Shown: positions 9,914-19,025 of the stretch, piece after piece
Layout of the letters: each line of letters starts with the position of its first letter
Position numbering within the stretch: the stretch's first letter is position 1
Assembly: GCF_014203535.1 (NCBI RefSeq)
Contig: NZ_JACHJI010000024.1
Span: 1 to 64,000 of the forward strand
Direction of reading: 5' to 3'
DNA: 64,000 nucleotides
From: Streptomyces griseomycini
GTDB taxonomy: Bacteria > Actinomycetota > Actinomycetes > Streptomycetales > Streptomycetaceae
Program-made: the position numbers and the translations under genes
Notes under the pieces: generated by a model
The model's database searches: none
Told to the model about the DNA's origin: nothing
What the model saw: the letters and a program-made list of their open reading frames with translations, nothing else

Positions 9914-10440
9914 TCAGGGGACGGACCGATGCCTCAGGCACTCGGCCGCCGCTTGTTCCAGCACAGCGAGGCGGGTGTGTTCCTGGTTCCCGCGGGGCCA
10001 CAGGACGGCCAGTGTCGCGATGCCCAGTCCCGCGTACCTGCCCACGCAGTCGCGGAACGTCTCGACCGAGGACAGGGGGCGCTCACCGCCGTACCCCAGT
10101 ACGGCCAGGCGCGGCAGCGTGCCGGGCTCACGCCCCTGCCGTGCACAGACTTCGTCCAGCAGGGCGACCGGGCGGCGCACCTCGGCATGTGGTGCGCCGG
10201 CGCAGGCGGTCGGGTCCTGGCCGACGTTCTGGGTGATCCACAGGTCCGCGAAACGGGCGGCCGTCCGCATGCCGTGCTTTCCGGTGGCGGCGACCGCCAG
10301 CGGTGGACGCCTGGGCCGCCCGCCGCCTATGGCGACCTGACGGGCGGAGAAGAAGCGGCCGGTGAAGTCGACGCGCTCCTGGCGCAGCAGCAGGTCGGCG
10401 AGCTCGGTCCACTCGTGCAGCCTGTCCTGGATCGGCCTGG
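9914..10440 (-). pseudogene. luciferase-like (LLM) flavin oxidoreductase, N-terminally truncated
   Basis: The frame gives LHEWTELADLLLRQERVDFTG, RFFSARQVAIGGG, PPLAVAATGKHGMRTAARFA and DLWITQNVGQDP, typical of the C-terminal half of F420- or FMN-dependent luciferase-like monooxygenases, ending RHRSVP. The first half of the TIM barrel is absent: about 175 residues remain against about 300 in the family. It directly abuts other gene scraps and the MarR relic, so this is a mosaic of broken genes. Not functional. Confidence 0.75.
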
Positions 10441-10544
10441 CGGGGTTGTCCGTCTATGGTGGTTGCCGGCTGATCCAGGTGTTCGCCGCCCGGGGACTGC
10501 TGCCGCACCTGGCCGACGTGGTCGAACCGTCGGCGTAGAGCACG

Positions 10545-10901
10545 GTGCACGGCCAGCACGGCGTCGGCCTGTGCGCCCTGCGGCGCGCCGGTGAACCCTA
10601 CGAACGGGCGTCCGGGAAACTCGCCGCGCACACCATGGTCACCACCGGCGCGATGGCCAAGAGGATCGACCGCCTGGAACAGGCCGGGCTCGTCACCCGC
10701 CGGCGTTCCGACGCCGACCAGCGCAGCCGGATCGTCAGGTTCACCGAGTCCGGCCGGGACCTGATCGACCGTGCGTTCACCGACCACATGCGCAACGAAC
10801 GCCGCCTGCTCGATCTGCTGACGTCCACCGAGGCCGAGGCTCTCGAAACACTGCTCGCGTCCTGGCTGTCCCCCATGGACAACCCCTCCGGCGACGCGTG
10901 A
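10545..10901 (+). pseudogene. MarR-family regulator, N-terminally truncated
   Basis: Winged-helix part of a MarR regulator: TTGAMAKRIDRLEQAGLVTR is the recognition helix and the start of the wing, and RSDADQRSRIVRFTESGRDL is the wing. The C-terminal dimerisation helix is present. The N-terminal helices expected before GLCALRRAGEPYERASG are missing, and the putative GTG start has no ribosome site. It is probably a relic, though a short functional form is possible. It lies next to the oppositely oriented LLM relic, a common MarR partner. Confidence 0.65.
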
Positions 10902-11019
10902 GGCGCCCCTGGGCCGTCGGGCGCCCGGGGAGCGCGCCGCGGGGCCCGCCCCGACCACGGCCGGTCGGCCGCGCAACCGCCGGGCCGGACGATCCCCCCT
11001 CCTCCGTGCGCTACAATAT

Positions 11020-11035
11020 TCCATAGATTTATGGA
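11020..11035. promoter_or_regulatory. ArsR-type operator palindrome TCCATA-N4-TATGGA
   Basis: A perfect 6+6 inverted repeat with spacer GATT lies in an AT-rich stretch and overlaps the ribosome site (GGAGG at 11033-11037) of the ArsR-rhodanese gene. Position and symmetry suit autorepression by the downstream protein. Confidence 0.6.
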
Positions 11036-11045
11036 GGAATGGATT

Positions 11046-11720
11046 ATGGATGTGACCCCGTCGGCCTCTCCCGAACGGCTCTACGAGGCCTTCTCGGCCA
11101 GTGGCAAGGCACTGGCCAGCGGCAAGCGGCTGCAACTGCTCGACCTCCTCGCCCAGGGCGAGCGGACCGTCGACTCGCTCGCCAAGGCAGCCGGCCTCAA
11201 CCTGACGACCGCGTCGGCGCAATTGCAGATCCTCAAACAGGCAGGTTTCGTCGCGACGCGCCGAGAGGGCGTGCGCATCCACTACCGGCTCGCCGGTGAC
11301 GACGTCGCCCAGCTCTTCGCGCTCCTGCGCAAGGTGGCCGAGAGGCACCACAGTGCCGTGCCGGCGGCACGCGACGCCTATCTGGGGCACGACGGCGCCG
11401 CCGAGGTCAGCCGCGAGGAACTCCTGACACGCGTGGCCGCAGGGGAGGTCGTGGTGCTCGACGTCCGGCCGCAGGAGGAGTACCACGCCGGCCACATTCC
11501 GGGTGCCCTGTCCGTCCCGCTCGGTGAACTGGCCGACCGAGTGGGCGAGTTGCCTCGGGACGTCGACATCGTCGTGTACTGCCGCGGTGAGTACTGCGTC
11601 CTCGCCCATGACGCCGTCCGCCTGCTGGCCGACCGCGGAAGGCGCGCCATCCGCCTCAGCGACGGCATGCTGGAATGGCGCCTGGCCGACATGCCCGTCG
11701 CAGCCGGAGAACCGACCTGA
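11046..11720 (+). CDS. ArsR-family regulator fused to a rhodanese domain
   Basis: 224 aa. Residues 20-85 form an ArsR winged helix (LNLTTASAQLQILKQAGFV recognition helix). Residues 118-215 form a rhodanese domain with VLDVRPQEEYHAGHIPGA and the active-site loop CRGEYC, Cys179 being the predicted persulfide-carrying nucleophile. Rhodanese-ArsR fusions are thought to sense reactive sulfur or thiol stress. ATG 11046 has GGAGG 8 nt upstream; ATG 11031 is in frame but lies inside the operator. An MFS exporter follows on the same strand after 337 bp and is a likely target. Confidence 0.9.
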   Translation: MDVTPSASPERLYEAFSASGKALASGKRLQLLDLLAQGERTVDSLAKAAGLNLTTASAQLQILKQAGFVATRREGVRIHYRLAGDDVAQLFALLRKVAERHHSAVPAARDAYLGHDGAAEVSREELLTRVAAGEVVVLDVRPQEEYHAGHIPGALSVPLGELADRVGELPRDVDIVVYCRGEYCVLAHDAVRLLADRGRRAIRLSDGMLEWRLADMPVAAGEPT

Positions 11721-12057
11721 CCCGGGCGACCGGCGACGCCGACGCGCACTCCCGGCGGCGGGACCCGCCGGACGCATCCGCACGCCGGGGGCGGTACACA
11801 AGACGGTGGCCCCCGGATCCCGCACCGTGGGATCCCCCTACCGTGCGCGCCGCCCCGAGGCCCGACCGGAAGCATCGCTCCCGTACGCACAGATCCGCTG
11901 CCGGTGACGCGGCGTCAGGCTCCGGAACCGCCGGTAGGCCGGCGACGAGCCTCACCTGTTCCCGACCACCTCCGCGCGGTCCGCTCCCGCCTCCATGACG
12001 CGGCACCGGACCTGCGCTCCGCCCTCACGGCTGCGGCCGCCCCGTAAGGAAACCCCT
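11721..12057. other. intergenic region before the MFS gene
   Basis: No frame looks coding. It ends with the ribosome site TAAGGAAA before GTG 12058. No clear operator copy of TCCATA-N4-TATGGA was found here, so co-transcription from the ArsR promoter or a separate promoter are both possible. Confidence 0.4.
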
Positions 12058-13311
12058 GTGACGACCACCACACACGACTCTCCGACCGACACACCGCCGC
12101 GCTCCGCCACGCAACGCCGCGTCCTGACCGTCCTGGTCGCCTCCCAGATCCTCAGCGGCGCCGGACTCGCCGCCGGCATCACCGTCGGCGCCCTGCTCGC
12201 ACAGGACATGCTCGACTCGACCGACCTCGCCGGTCTGCCGAGCGCCTTGTTCACCGCAGGATCCGCTCTCGCCGCCGTAGGCGTCGGCCGCGTGTCCCAC
12301 TCCCGCGGCCGCCGACCGGGCCTGGCAGCCGGGTACCTCACCGGCGCCGTCGGATCGGCCGGCGTCGTCGCGGCAGCAGCCGTCGGCAGTGCCGTGCTCC
12401 TGTTCACCGCCCTCTTCGTCTACGGGGCCGGCACGGCCACCAACCTCCAAGCCCGCTACGCCGGCGCGGACCTGGCCGCTCCCGCTCATCGCGCCCGGGC
12501 TGTTTCGACGGTCCTGGTGGCCACCACGCTCGGCGGTGTCGTCGGCCCCACGCTCGCTGCTCCCGCCGGCGTCCTCGCCGACGCCCTGGGCATACCCACG
12601 CTCGCCGGGCCGTTCCTCCTCGCCGGCGTCGCCTATGGCCTGGCCGCCCTCGTCCTGCTCGTCTGGCTCCGTCCCGATCCCCTGCTCCTCGCCCGTCGTC
12701 TCGAAGGGGAGCGGCACACGGCCAGCTCCGCCACCACCGCCCCGGCGTCGGGCTCCAGCCGCGGACCGGGCCTCGTCCTCGGCGCCCTCACGATGATCCT
12801 GGCTCAACTGGTCATGGTCGCCGTGATGACGATGACCCCCGTGCACATGCACGACCACGGCCACGGCACCGCCGCTTCAGGCCTCGTGATCGGCATCCAC
12901 GTCGGCGCGATGTACCTGCCGTCGCCTTTGACGGGCTGGCTCGTCGACCGGTACGGCCGCAGGACCGTCGCCGCGGCCGCCGGCCTCACCCTGCTGGCCG
13001 CCGGCCTCACCGCGGCCGCGGCCCCGGCGCACTCCGTCGTCCTGCTCGCCCTGGCGCTCGCCCTCCTCGGCCTCGGCTGGAACTTCGGCCTCGTCTCCGG
13101 GACGGCCATGATCACCGACGCCCTGCCGCCGGCCACCCGTGCCAAAGGACAGGGCATGGTCGACGTCTCCATCGCTGTCGCGGGAGCCACCGGCGGACTC
13201 GCCTCCGGAGTCGTCGTCTCCGTCGGCGGTTTCCCGGTCCTCGCCCTCGTCTCCGGCATCCTCGCCCTCGCCATCCTCCCCGCCGTCGCCGCCACCGCGA
13301 ACAGCCGATGA
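12058..13311 (+). CDS. MFS transporter
   Basis: 417-aa integral membrane protein with about 12 hydrophobic segments and the MFS loop motif DRYGRR between predicted helices of the second half (about residues 299-304), with a weaker SHSRGRRPG in the first half. GTG 12058 has AAGGA upstream. The substrate is unknown. The loop HMHDHGHG at about residues 262-269 is His-rich and may bind metal. The gene follows an ArsR-rhodanese regulator, so export of a sulfur-related or toxic small molecule is an inference. Confidence 0.88.
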   Translation: MTTTTHDSPTDTPPRSATQRRVLTVLVASQILSGAGLAAGITVGALLAQDMLDSTDLAGLPSALFTAGSALAAVGVGRVSHSRGRRPGLAAGYLTGAVGSAGVVAAAAVGSAVLLFTALFVYGAGTATNLQARYAGADLAAPAHRARAVSTVLVATTLGGVVGPTLAAPAGVLADALGIPTLAGPFLLAGVAYGLAALVLLVWLRPDPLLLARRLEGERHTASSATTAPASGSSRGPGLVLGALTMILAQLVMVAVMTMTPVHMHDHGHGTAASGLVIGIHVGAMYLPSPLTGWLVDRYGRRTVAAAAGLTLLAAGLTAAAAPAHSVVLLALALALLGLGWNFGLVSGTAMITDALPPATRAKGQGMVDVSIAVAGATGGLASGVVVSVGGFPVLALVSGILALAILPAVAATANSR

Positions 13312-13875
13312 GTCCGCCGCGCGCACGTCGGCCGTCACCGGCCGGTTCGCACGCGCACAGCGCGTACGGGGCGCGGTCGTCGTTCCTGCGGAGGGCCACC
13401 GTGCTCCTGTCCCACGGCATCCGCCCCCCGCGAGCCCTCCGGCCGGAGAGGAGCACGGCACCTTCGCCGGCGAGATGTCCCGTCCGATGTTCGCGCGTCG
13501 GGACGGCTTCAGGGGGTCGTCTTTCTGCGCAGCGGCACTCACTGCGCAGTCATCGTCCAGGGTGACGACGTCCTCGGGCACCATGCGCTCCGACGGCGTC
13601 GCGCCGTGACGCGCAGGTGCCCGTGCTCCGGTGGGAGCCGACGGGCGGCACGTCACCGATGGTTTCCACCCCGTCCCCTGCACTGCTTCGACGGCCGGCG
13701 ACGCCCGGCCCGACGAGCCTCGACGGCCGTGTACGAGGTCCTCATCCGGGCGGCCGCCACCACACTCCCGCTAGTGTCTCCCAACTCCTGGGCACGGAGG
13801 CATGAAGGGTTTCGCCGTGCTCGTAGACTTACGACGTGGCATTCTGACCGGGGTGGAGGGGGCGGCGGGCGAGGC
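13312..13875. other. region without a recognisable gene
   Basis: No frame carries a recognisable domain between the MFS gene and the GNAT relic. Nothing else was seen. Confidence 0.4.
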
Positions 13876-14276
13876 GCTGGCGCCGGGGCCACAGACTTCG
13901 TCAGTACGCCGTACCGCCGTACCGGCAGCCGGCCCCTCTCCCGTAGCAGGGAGGTGTTCAGGGTGGTCCGCTCGCTCAGGTAGAGGTGGGCGGTCATCTC
14001 CTGTGCCCCATTGGCACGCGCGACGGCTCCCGCACGGTCGCCCATGAGGTCGAGGAGTACGGCTCCCGCTTGCCGGCACTCGGGCAACACGTAGTGATCC
14101 ACGTCGAGGCGCCCGGTTCCGTAGGTGTCGCACACGAGTGCGTACACCACCAGCCGCCCTTCGCCGTCGAAGGCGAGCCACGTATCGGAGGCGGAGGAAG
14201 TCCCGGTCCGGGTCATGTCACGTATCACTTCGACGACTCCGGTCTCGGACTCGCCGGTCTCGATGACGCCGACCAT
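13876..14276 (-). pseudogene. truncated GNAT-family acetyltransferase
   Basis: The minus frame gives DTWLAFDGEGRLVVYALV, LDVDHYVLPECRQAGAVLLD and LYLSERTTLNTSLLRERG, then RRYGVLTKS. This is like the middle part of actinobacterial two-domain GNAT proteins (motif DHYVLPGHR). The frame reaches a stop just upstream of ATG 14276, and after about 13880 it becomes Pro-rich and unrelated. Both ends of the family are missing, so this is a relic. Confidence 0.6.
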
Positions 14277-14527
14277 GTCGATCAGGTCTCAGATTGACTG
14301 CACGTCGTCGAGCACCGCGGACCGGACCGTGAAAGATGTTCGTATGTGCAAGAGATGCCCCTCTCCCTCGAACGGACGTGGGACAACCGGTCTCCGTACT
14401 CGACTCGCCGCCGCGCAGATCGGTCATGACCGAATTCGCCGGCGGGAGCCCGAGTGCCGGGAAGGCAGAGGGTGGCCGCGCAGGCGCCGGCCGGTGCCCC
14501 GGCACGGCGGCCTGCGCGCCCCGGCGC

Positions 14528-15478
14528 TCACGCGAGCAGATCGACCCTGCTGCCCACGTCGTTCAGCTCGGCCTGCCGGTAAGCGAGCCAGGCGATGGCC
14601 AGGTCCTGCCGCGGAAGGCCGACCGGGGCGTACACCGTGATCCCCGATTGCGTCGCCCGGCCGGAGCGCCCGCCCCGCAGGAGCTCGCCGAGCGAGGCGT
14701 CCGCGGTGATCCGCGTGCTTCCGTCGGCCCCGGTCAGAACGCCCGCCGCAGCTGCCAGGCTGTGATCGTCGACCACCAGGAACGACGCTTCGAGCAGGTC
14801 GGCTGCCAACTCCTGCTTGCCCGGCTCGTCGACGCCCAGTGTGGTGAAGTGCTGGCCGGGTCGTGTCTCCGAGAGCCCCGACAACGGCCGGCGTGACCAA
14901 GTCGCCAGAAGGACCGTGTCGGACGCCGCGGCGACTTCGGACGCCGAACCGACCACTCGGCCACCGTGCCGTCCCGCGAAATGCGCGGCCCGGTCGGCGA
15001 CCGTGTCGTGGACGAGGAGGTCCTGCAGGTCACGGAAGTGGCGCAAGCCGCTCACCATGAGTTCGCCCTGGGCTCCCGCTCCCACGACGCCCACGACGGG
15101 ACCGCCGGTCCCCTGCGCGGTGGTGAGGACATGAGTCCCCAGCGCGGCCGCGAGGCCCGTCCGCCACGCGGTGACGGTGGCCGAATCCAGCAGGGCGAGC
15201 AACGCCCCGTGGGCTCCTCGGTGCAGGCAGATGACGCCGCGCAGGGCGGGTCGGGCGCCCGGGAACTTGGCGTTGACCTTCACCGAGTACGCCTTCACTC
15301 CCGGAAGCAGCCCCGGGGCCAGCACGGTGGCCGTGCCCGGGAAGGGGAGGTCGCCGTGCACCCTCGACCCCGGTGAGGCGATACGGTCGTCGTTGCGAAA
15401 CCCCTCACGCAGTGCTTCGACGCACGATCCGATATCCAGGGCGGACAGGAGATCGCTGCGGGTCAGGACGCGTGTCAC
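14528..15478 (-). CDS. ornithine cyclodeaminase / mu-crystallin family protein
   Basis: 316-aa NAD(P)-dependent enzyme of the OCD/mu-crystallin family, which acts on amino or imino acids. It has the substrate-binding block VKVNAKFPGARP, the Rossmann motif GVVGAGAQG at about residues 130-138, and ALLALLDSATVTAWRTGLAA. GTG 15478 is preceded by GGGAGGAAACCA. It lies 66 bp downstream of the secreted-protein gene on the same strand and is probably co-transcribed from the promoter at 16264-16292. The exact substrate (ornithine, alanine, ketimine) cannot be read from the sequence. Confidence 0.88.
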   Translation of the reverse strand: MTRVLTRSDLLSALDIGSCVEALREGFRNDDRIASPGSRVHGDLPFPGTATVLAPGLLPGVKAYSVKVNAKFPGARPALRGVICLHRGAHGALLALLDSATVTAWRTGLAAALGTHVLTTAQGTGGPVVGVVGAGAQGELMVSGLRHFRDLQDLLVHDTVADRAAHFAGRHGGRVVGSASEVAAASDTVLLATWSRRPLSGLSETRPGQHFTTLGVDEPGKQELAADLLEASFLVVDDHSLAAAAGVLTGADGSTRITADASLGELLRGGRSGRATQSGITVYAPVGLPRQDLAIAWLAYRQAELNDVGSRVDLLA

Positions 15479-15544
15479 TGGTTTCCTCCCTCGGGCGGCG
15501 AGCCGGACGTCGGCGGCGCAGCCGCGCTCGACGGGCCCGGTCGG

Positions 15545-16102
15545 TCACTCGGCGGTGCTGTCCGGACGCCATGTCGTGAGCTTGTAGGCGAAGGCCTCTC
15601 CACACGTGAGCTTCACCTGCCGCCCCATCGTCCGCACTGTCACGCCGGCCTTCAGCGGATAGTTCCACCCCTTGGTCACCACCTGACCGAACGGCTCGTC
15701 GTACACCTCGTGGACGCGCTTCGGCGGCCCGGACCGTACGTAGGAGCCACTGACCACGACCGTCTGCGCGGTACCCGAGGTACCGGAGTCGAGGACGAAC
15801 TCTCGCTTTATGCGGCCCTTGTGGAAGAGGCCCGCCCCGGTCTCGCCTCCCCGGACGTATTCGTCGTCCGGCGTCCGCACGCTCACGGCGGCATGTGTTC
15901 CGAACACATCGTTGTCGTAGAGGTCGACCGCCACTTCGACGCCGGACGCCGTGCCCGTGCACGCGAGCACGTGTCCCTTCTCCCGGGTGACGGTGACGGG
16001 GGTCTCCGAGTCGTGGGGGGAAGCGGTCGCGACAGCCGGGAGTGCCACTACGGCGGCCGTGGCCGCTCCGAGCACCGCGGCCATGAGCGTGCGACAGGTC
16101 AT
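15545..16102 (-). CDS. secreted protein of unknown function
   Basis: 185 aa with a clear Sec signal peptide (MTCRTLMAAVLGAATAAVVA, then VATAS-PHD). The mature part, about 150 aa, is rich in beta-type sequence, with two Cys (in ACTG and TCGE) that could form a disulfide. No family is recognised. ATG 16102 has GAGGAG upstream. The gene has a leader of about 155 nt from the shared-type promoter at 16264-16292 and is followed by the OCD-like enzyme. Confidence 0.8.
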   Translation of the reverse strand: MTCRTLMAAVLGAATAAVVALPAVATASPHDSETPVTVTREKGHVLACTGTASGVEVAVDLYDNDVFGTHAAVSVRTPDDEYVRGGETGAGLFHKGRIKREFVLDSGTSGTAQTVVVSGSYVRSGPPKRVHEVYDEPFGQVVTKGWNYPLKAGVTVRTMGRQVKLTCGEAFAYKLTTWRPDSTAE

Positions 16103-16263
16103 TTCGTCTCCTCGCGGACTGTGAGTCGTGGACGGGGACAGAGGGCCTCGCGATGAATCGTCTGCCTGCCTGGCCCTCCAGGTCGCAGCCTTGACGTGAC
16201 CGTCCCAAGCCCTCGGGTGAGGGGATGCGGAGGAACGCTGTCGTTCCGCGGACCCTGTGCACT

Positions 16264-16292
16264 TTCTAACACAGTCGCGTTTGTGTGAACAA
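16264..16292 (-). promoter_or_regulatory. promoter of the secreted-protein/OCD unit, DeoR-type
   Basis: Minus strand: TTGTTC (16292-16287), 17-nt spacer, TTAGAA (16269-16264). A half-conserved palindrome, CGTTT-GTGT-GAACA on the plus strand (16278-16291), overlaps it as in the DeoR promoter. The hexamers and the spacing are identical to the 8151 and 19026 promoters. Confidence 0.6.
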
Positions 16293-16920
16293 TCAAAATG
16301 TTCATCTCTCCGAGGCGAACTGCAAGTCTGTCTTCTCGGCGGGCAGTTCGTGAGTGACAGGGCACCGTACGCCGTACGCCGCCGAGCCGGTGCGCGCGGG
16401 ACAGCACCGCCCGCGCCTGCGGGTCAGGGCCGCGCGGTTCCCGGATCGGGTACGCCTCGCCCAGGCGCCGTCCTGCGTCGTGCCCGCTCTCCGGGAGGGT
16501 GAGCACGGCGCGCTCTGGGGAGAAACTCGTATGAACTCCACCCGCCCCTCCCTCATGCGGGGATCGCGTTCGCGGCGAGGGCTGAGTCGACGGTGACCGG
16601 ACAGCCACGCCATGGGGCTCCCGCTGCCCCAGCGGCGCCGCCCTGGCCACTCGCCGGCCTCGATGTCTTCGCGCGCGATGCGCACGCCTGCAGGGGCAGC
16701 CGACGGCAAGCACGGTGGCAGCCTCGGCCACCCGAACTCTTTCAATACCACTGAACGTACTGGTCGCACGAGGAGTCGGCCTCACCGGCCAACCGGAAAC
16801 CACTTCATGTCGATCTTGTGCAGCTTTGCAGTCGACGGCATGGGACCCGGAGGAGACCACTCATCTCACCACGCAGCACCTGTCGACTCCGCGATGGCGC
16901 GGAGTGACCAGACAGGGGTT
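16293..16920. other. region with an IS5 scrap and no intact gene
   Basis: On the minus strand 16613-16554 encodes AWLSGHRRLSPRRERDPR, closely matching the C-terminal block WLSGYRRLSPRYERDPR of the IS5 transposase at 32275-32892. It is a 60-bp relic. The rest shows no coding frame. Confidence 0.55.
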
Positions 16921-17268
16921 GACACGGGTGTGGAACGGAGGGACGCGCACCTTATCGGCCCCGGCTTCTTCGACGTGCGGCGCCACCCGGAGGTGGTGTT
17001 CCGCAGCGCCTCCGCCCTCCACAGGGGCGAGGAGGGCTTCCGCATGACGGGAGAGCTGACCATCCGCGGCGTCACCCGGCCCGTCGACCTGCAACTCGAC
17101 TGCCTCGGCTCGGTCATGGACCCGTTCGGATACGAGCGAGCCGGCTTCGACGGCACCACCACCATCGACCGCACCGAGTGGGGCCCGGCCTGCAACCGGC
17201 GCCTCAAGAACGGCGCCGTGGTGAGCGAGAAGGTCCGGCTGCAGTTCGGCATCTCCGCCGTCCGGGCC
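16921..17268 (+). pseudogene. YceI-family protein, 5'-truncated
   Basis: The frame encodes the C-terminal two thirds of a YceI lipocalin-like protein: RDAHLIGPGFFDVRRHPEV, MTGELTIRGVTRPVDLQL and DRTEWGPACNRRLKNGAVV, then VSEKVRLQFGISAV. The N-terminal strands, normally starting with the PGTWTID-type block, are missing. A long unrelated tail is read to 17523. GTG 16930 could restart translation but would give half a barrel. It is likely a relic. Confidence 0.75.
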
Positions 17269-17506
17269 TCGTCGCAGCCGCCCCGAGGGCCGTCTTCGCC
17301 GGAGGCATCCTGCGGATCGCCGCCATGGCGACCGCAGCCGACGAAGGCCGTATCCGCCCGCCCACCGGACACACCCGAGCCGAATCGTGCAGGCGCGGTT
17401 CGACGGCTGCCCCCCGGTCGTTCCTCCGGCGCACCATCGCTGCGCCGGACGGGTGAACCCCCGCCGTGGGTAGACCCCCTCCCGGCTGGGGCACGTCGTG
17501 TGGACC

Positions 17507-17716
17507 ATGGATGTGATCAATGAGGTGCACGTGTCCGAGCCGGGCCTGGTCGTGGTGGACGTGGCAGCTGCCGACGACCGGACCGCTTTCACCTTCCAGG
17601 AAGCGCTCGCTTCGCTGTGGACGAGCACCGCGGTGGAACGCACGACCCACGTCCCCGGTCAGCCCGGCGTACGGGTGCGCTGTCACCTGGACACGCGTCG
17701 ACCAGCTCCGAACTGA
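17507..17716 (+). CDS. DUF6207 family small protein
   Basis: 69 aa: MDVINEVHVSEPGLVVVDV, then TAFTFQEALASLW and GVRVRCHLD. This is the compact pattern of DUF6207 proteins, a small Streptomyces-type family of unknown function. ATG 17507 is chosen because the family begins M(D)xINExHVSEPG; an in-frame GTG at 17498 adds three residues. It stands alone, convergent with the NUDIX gene 79 bp away. Confidence 0.8.
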   Translation: MDVINEVHVSEPGLVVVDVAAADDRTAFTFQEALASLWTSTAVERTTHVPGQPGVRVRCHLDTRRPAPN

Positions 17717-17795
17717 GCCGGTCGGTGGCCCGGTTCCGCCGATTAGCAGGGGCAGGTTGTCCGAGTCGGTGAGCGCCTGCCCGCTGTCCCCGGTA

Positions 17796-18536
17796 TCAGC
17801 ACCCTGGCCGGTGAGCCGGCGCAGCACCGTCTCCCGAACATCGATGCCGCGGGGGCGGGGGGACGGTTCGACGACTGATGTGTTTGAAGGGTCCCTCCAG
17901 CGCGGCCCACTGCAGGAGCATGATCGTCTTCGCGTCGACGATCTCTCCTCTGCGAATCATGGCGAGGGCCTCGGGAAAGGGGAGTTCCAGGACCTCGATG
18001 TCCTCGCCCTCGTCGGCGACTCCTCGCGTCCCCTCCGCAGGAGCGGTGGTGTTCTCGTAGGGGGCGGCGAAGAAGTGCAGGCGCTCGGTGACCGAGCCTG
18101 GACTCATGTACACGTCAAAGACGTGTTCGACCGTGCCGACCGTCCGGCCCGTCTCCTCGGCCGCCTCCCTGCGGATCGCCTCCTCGGCCGTGTCCCCGTC
18201 CAGGAGGCCGGCCGCTGCCTCGATGAGCATTCCGTCGGGATGACCGTTGACATAGGCAGGCAGCCGGAACTGACGGGTCAGCAGGACGGTGCCGCGGGAG
18301 GCATCGTGGAGGAGGAGGGTGGCGCCGTCGCCGCGATCGTAGGTCTCGCGCTGCTCGCGGCTCCAGTGTCCGTCGTCGTGCCGGTAGTCGAAGGTCGTCC
18401 TGCGCAGGACGTACCAGTCGCACGACAGGACCCGCACGTCGAGGATGCGCACCCGCGGGTTGCCGGTCAGATCGCGGCCGTGCCGGTCGAGACCGGTGCG
18501 GCCGCGTCGGTCGGGTACGTCGATCCCGGCCGTCAC
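17796..18536 (-). CDS. NUDIX hydrolase, GDP-mannose/ADP-sugar pyrophosphatase-like
   Basis: 246 aa. Nudix box around GLLDGDTAEEAIRREAAEETG, with the metal-binding core REAAEETG intact and the first Glu position occupied by Thr, as varies in the NudK/ADP-ribose subgroup. Later blocks VYMSPGSVTERLHFFAA and DEGEDIEVLELP match NudK-type enzymes, which hydrolyse sugar nucleotides to sugar phosphate plus NMP. The GTG start overlaps the upstream DUF4406 stop (GTGA), so the pair is translationally coupled. A C-terminal tail of about 30 aa is unusual. Confidence 0.88.
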   Translation of the reverse strand: MTAGIDVPDRRGRTGLDRHGRDLTGNPRVRILDVRVLSCDWYVLRRTTFDYRHDDGHWSREQRETYDRGDGATLLLHDASRGTVLLTRQFRLPAYVNGHPDGMLIEAAAGLLDGDTAEEAIRREAAEETGRTVGTVEHVFDVYMSPGSVTERLHFFAAPYENTTAPAEGTRGVADEGEDIEVLELPFPEALAMIRRGEIVDAKTIMLLQWAALEGPFKHISRRTVPPPPRHRCSGDGAAPAHRPGC

Positions 18537-18910
18537 CGGGCGGCCGGGATGTCGTCGAGGCTGGTGTAGACGCCCTTGCCCCAAGCGCGCGCTCGGGCGA
18601 CCATCAGGTCGGCCCCCTCGGACGGGCCGCCGATGCGCAGGACCGCGTCGCAGCGGGAGAGGAGCTGCTCGGCGACGGGGTGGAATATCTCCTCGTAGGC
18701 GGCGTCGCCGGGGCCGGTGCTGTCGGCGGTCTCCAGCAGCGGCAGGGCGAGTGCCTCGCCGGTGACTCCGAGATGGCCTGCGCGGAAGAGCGCCAGGGCG
18801 GTCTCGTTCATCGCACGGACGTTCGCCTCCAGCTTGCGCGGGTCGTCACCGGTGCCCGATCGGTACGGTCCGGCGACGAGGATCATCAGCGGATGCGGGT
18901 GGGTGCTCAC
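18533..18910 (-). CDS. DUF4406 / nucleoside 2-deoxyribosyltransferase-like protein
   Basis: 125 aa. MILVAGPYRSG near the N-terminus and CDAVLRIGGPSEGADLMVAR with AWGKGVY near the C-terminus match the DUF4406 branch of the nucleoside deoxyribosyltransferase-like fold. GTG 18910 follows GGAGGAGGCATCCC. It is coupled to the NUDIX gene (4-bp overlap), suggesting joint handling of a nucleoside or sugar nucleotide. It is driven by the promoter at 19026-19054, which matches that of the DeoR gene. The reaction is not known. Confidence 0.8.
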   Translation of the reverse strand: MSTHPHPLMILVAGPYRSGTGDDPRKLEANVRAMNETALALFRAGHLGVTGEALALPLLETADSTGPGDAAYEEIFHPVAEQLLSRCDAVLRIGGPSEGADLMVARARAWGKGVYTSLDDIPAAR

Positions 18911-19025
18911 GGGATGCCTCCTCCACGGGATCTGACGCTGGGCGGGCTCCGACAGGGAAGGCCCGTCGGAGCCCGAGCCGACCACAGGGGTCAGGTTCCG
19001 TCGGCCGACGATGCCCAGGAACCAT

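Noticed and set aside
10128..11825. 565-codon minus-strand open frame
   Set aside because: Runs antisense to the ArsR-rhodanese and MarR genes; no domain over its length.
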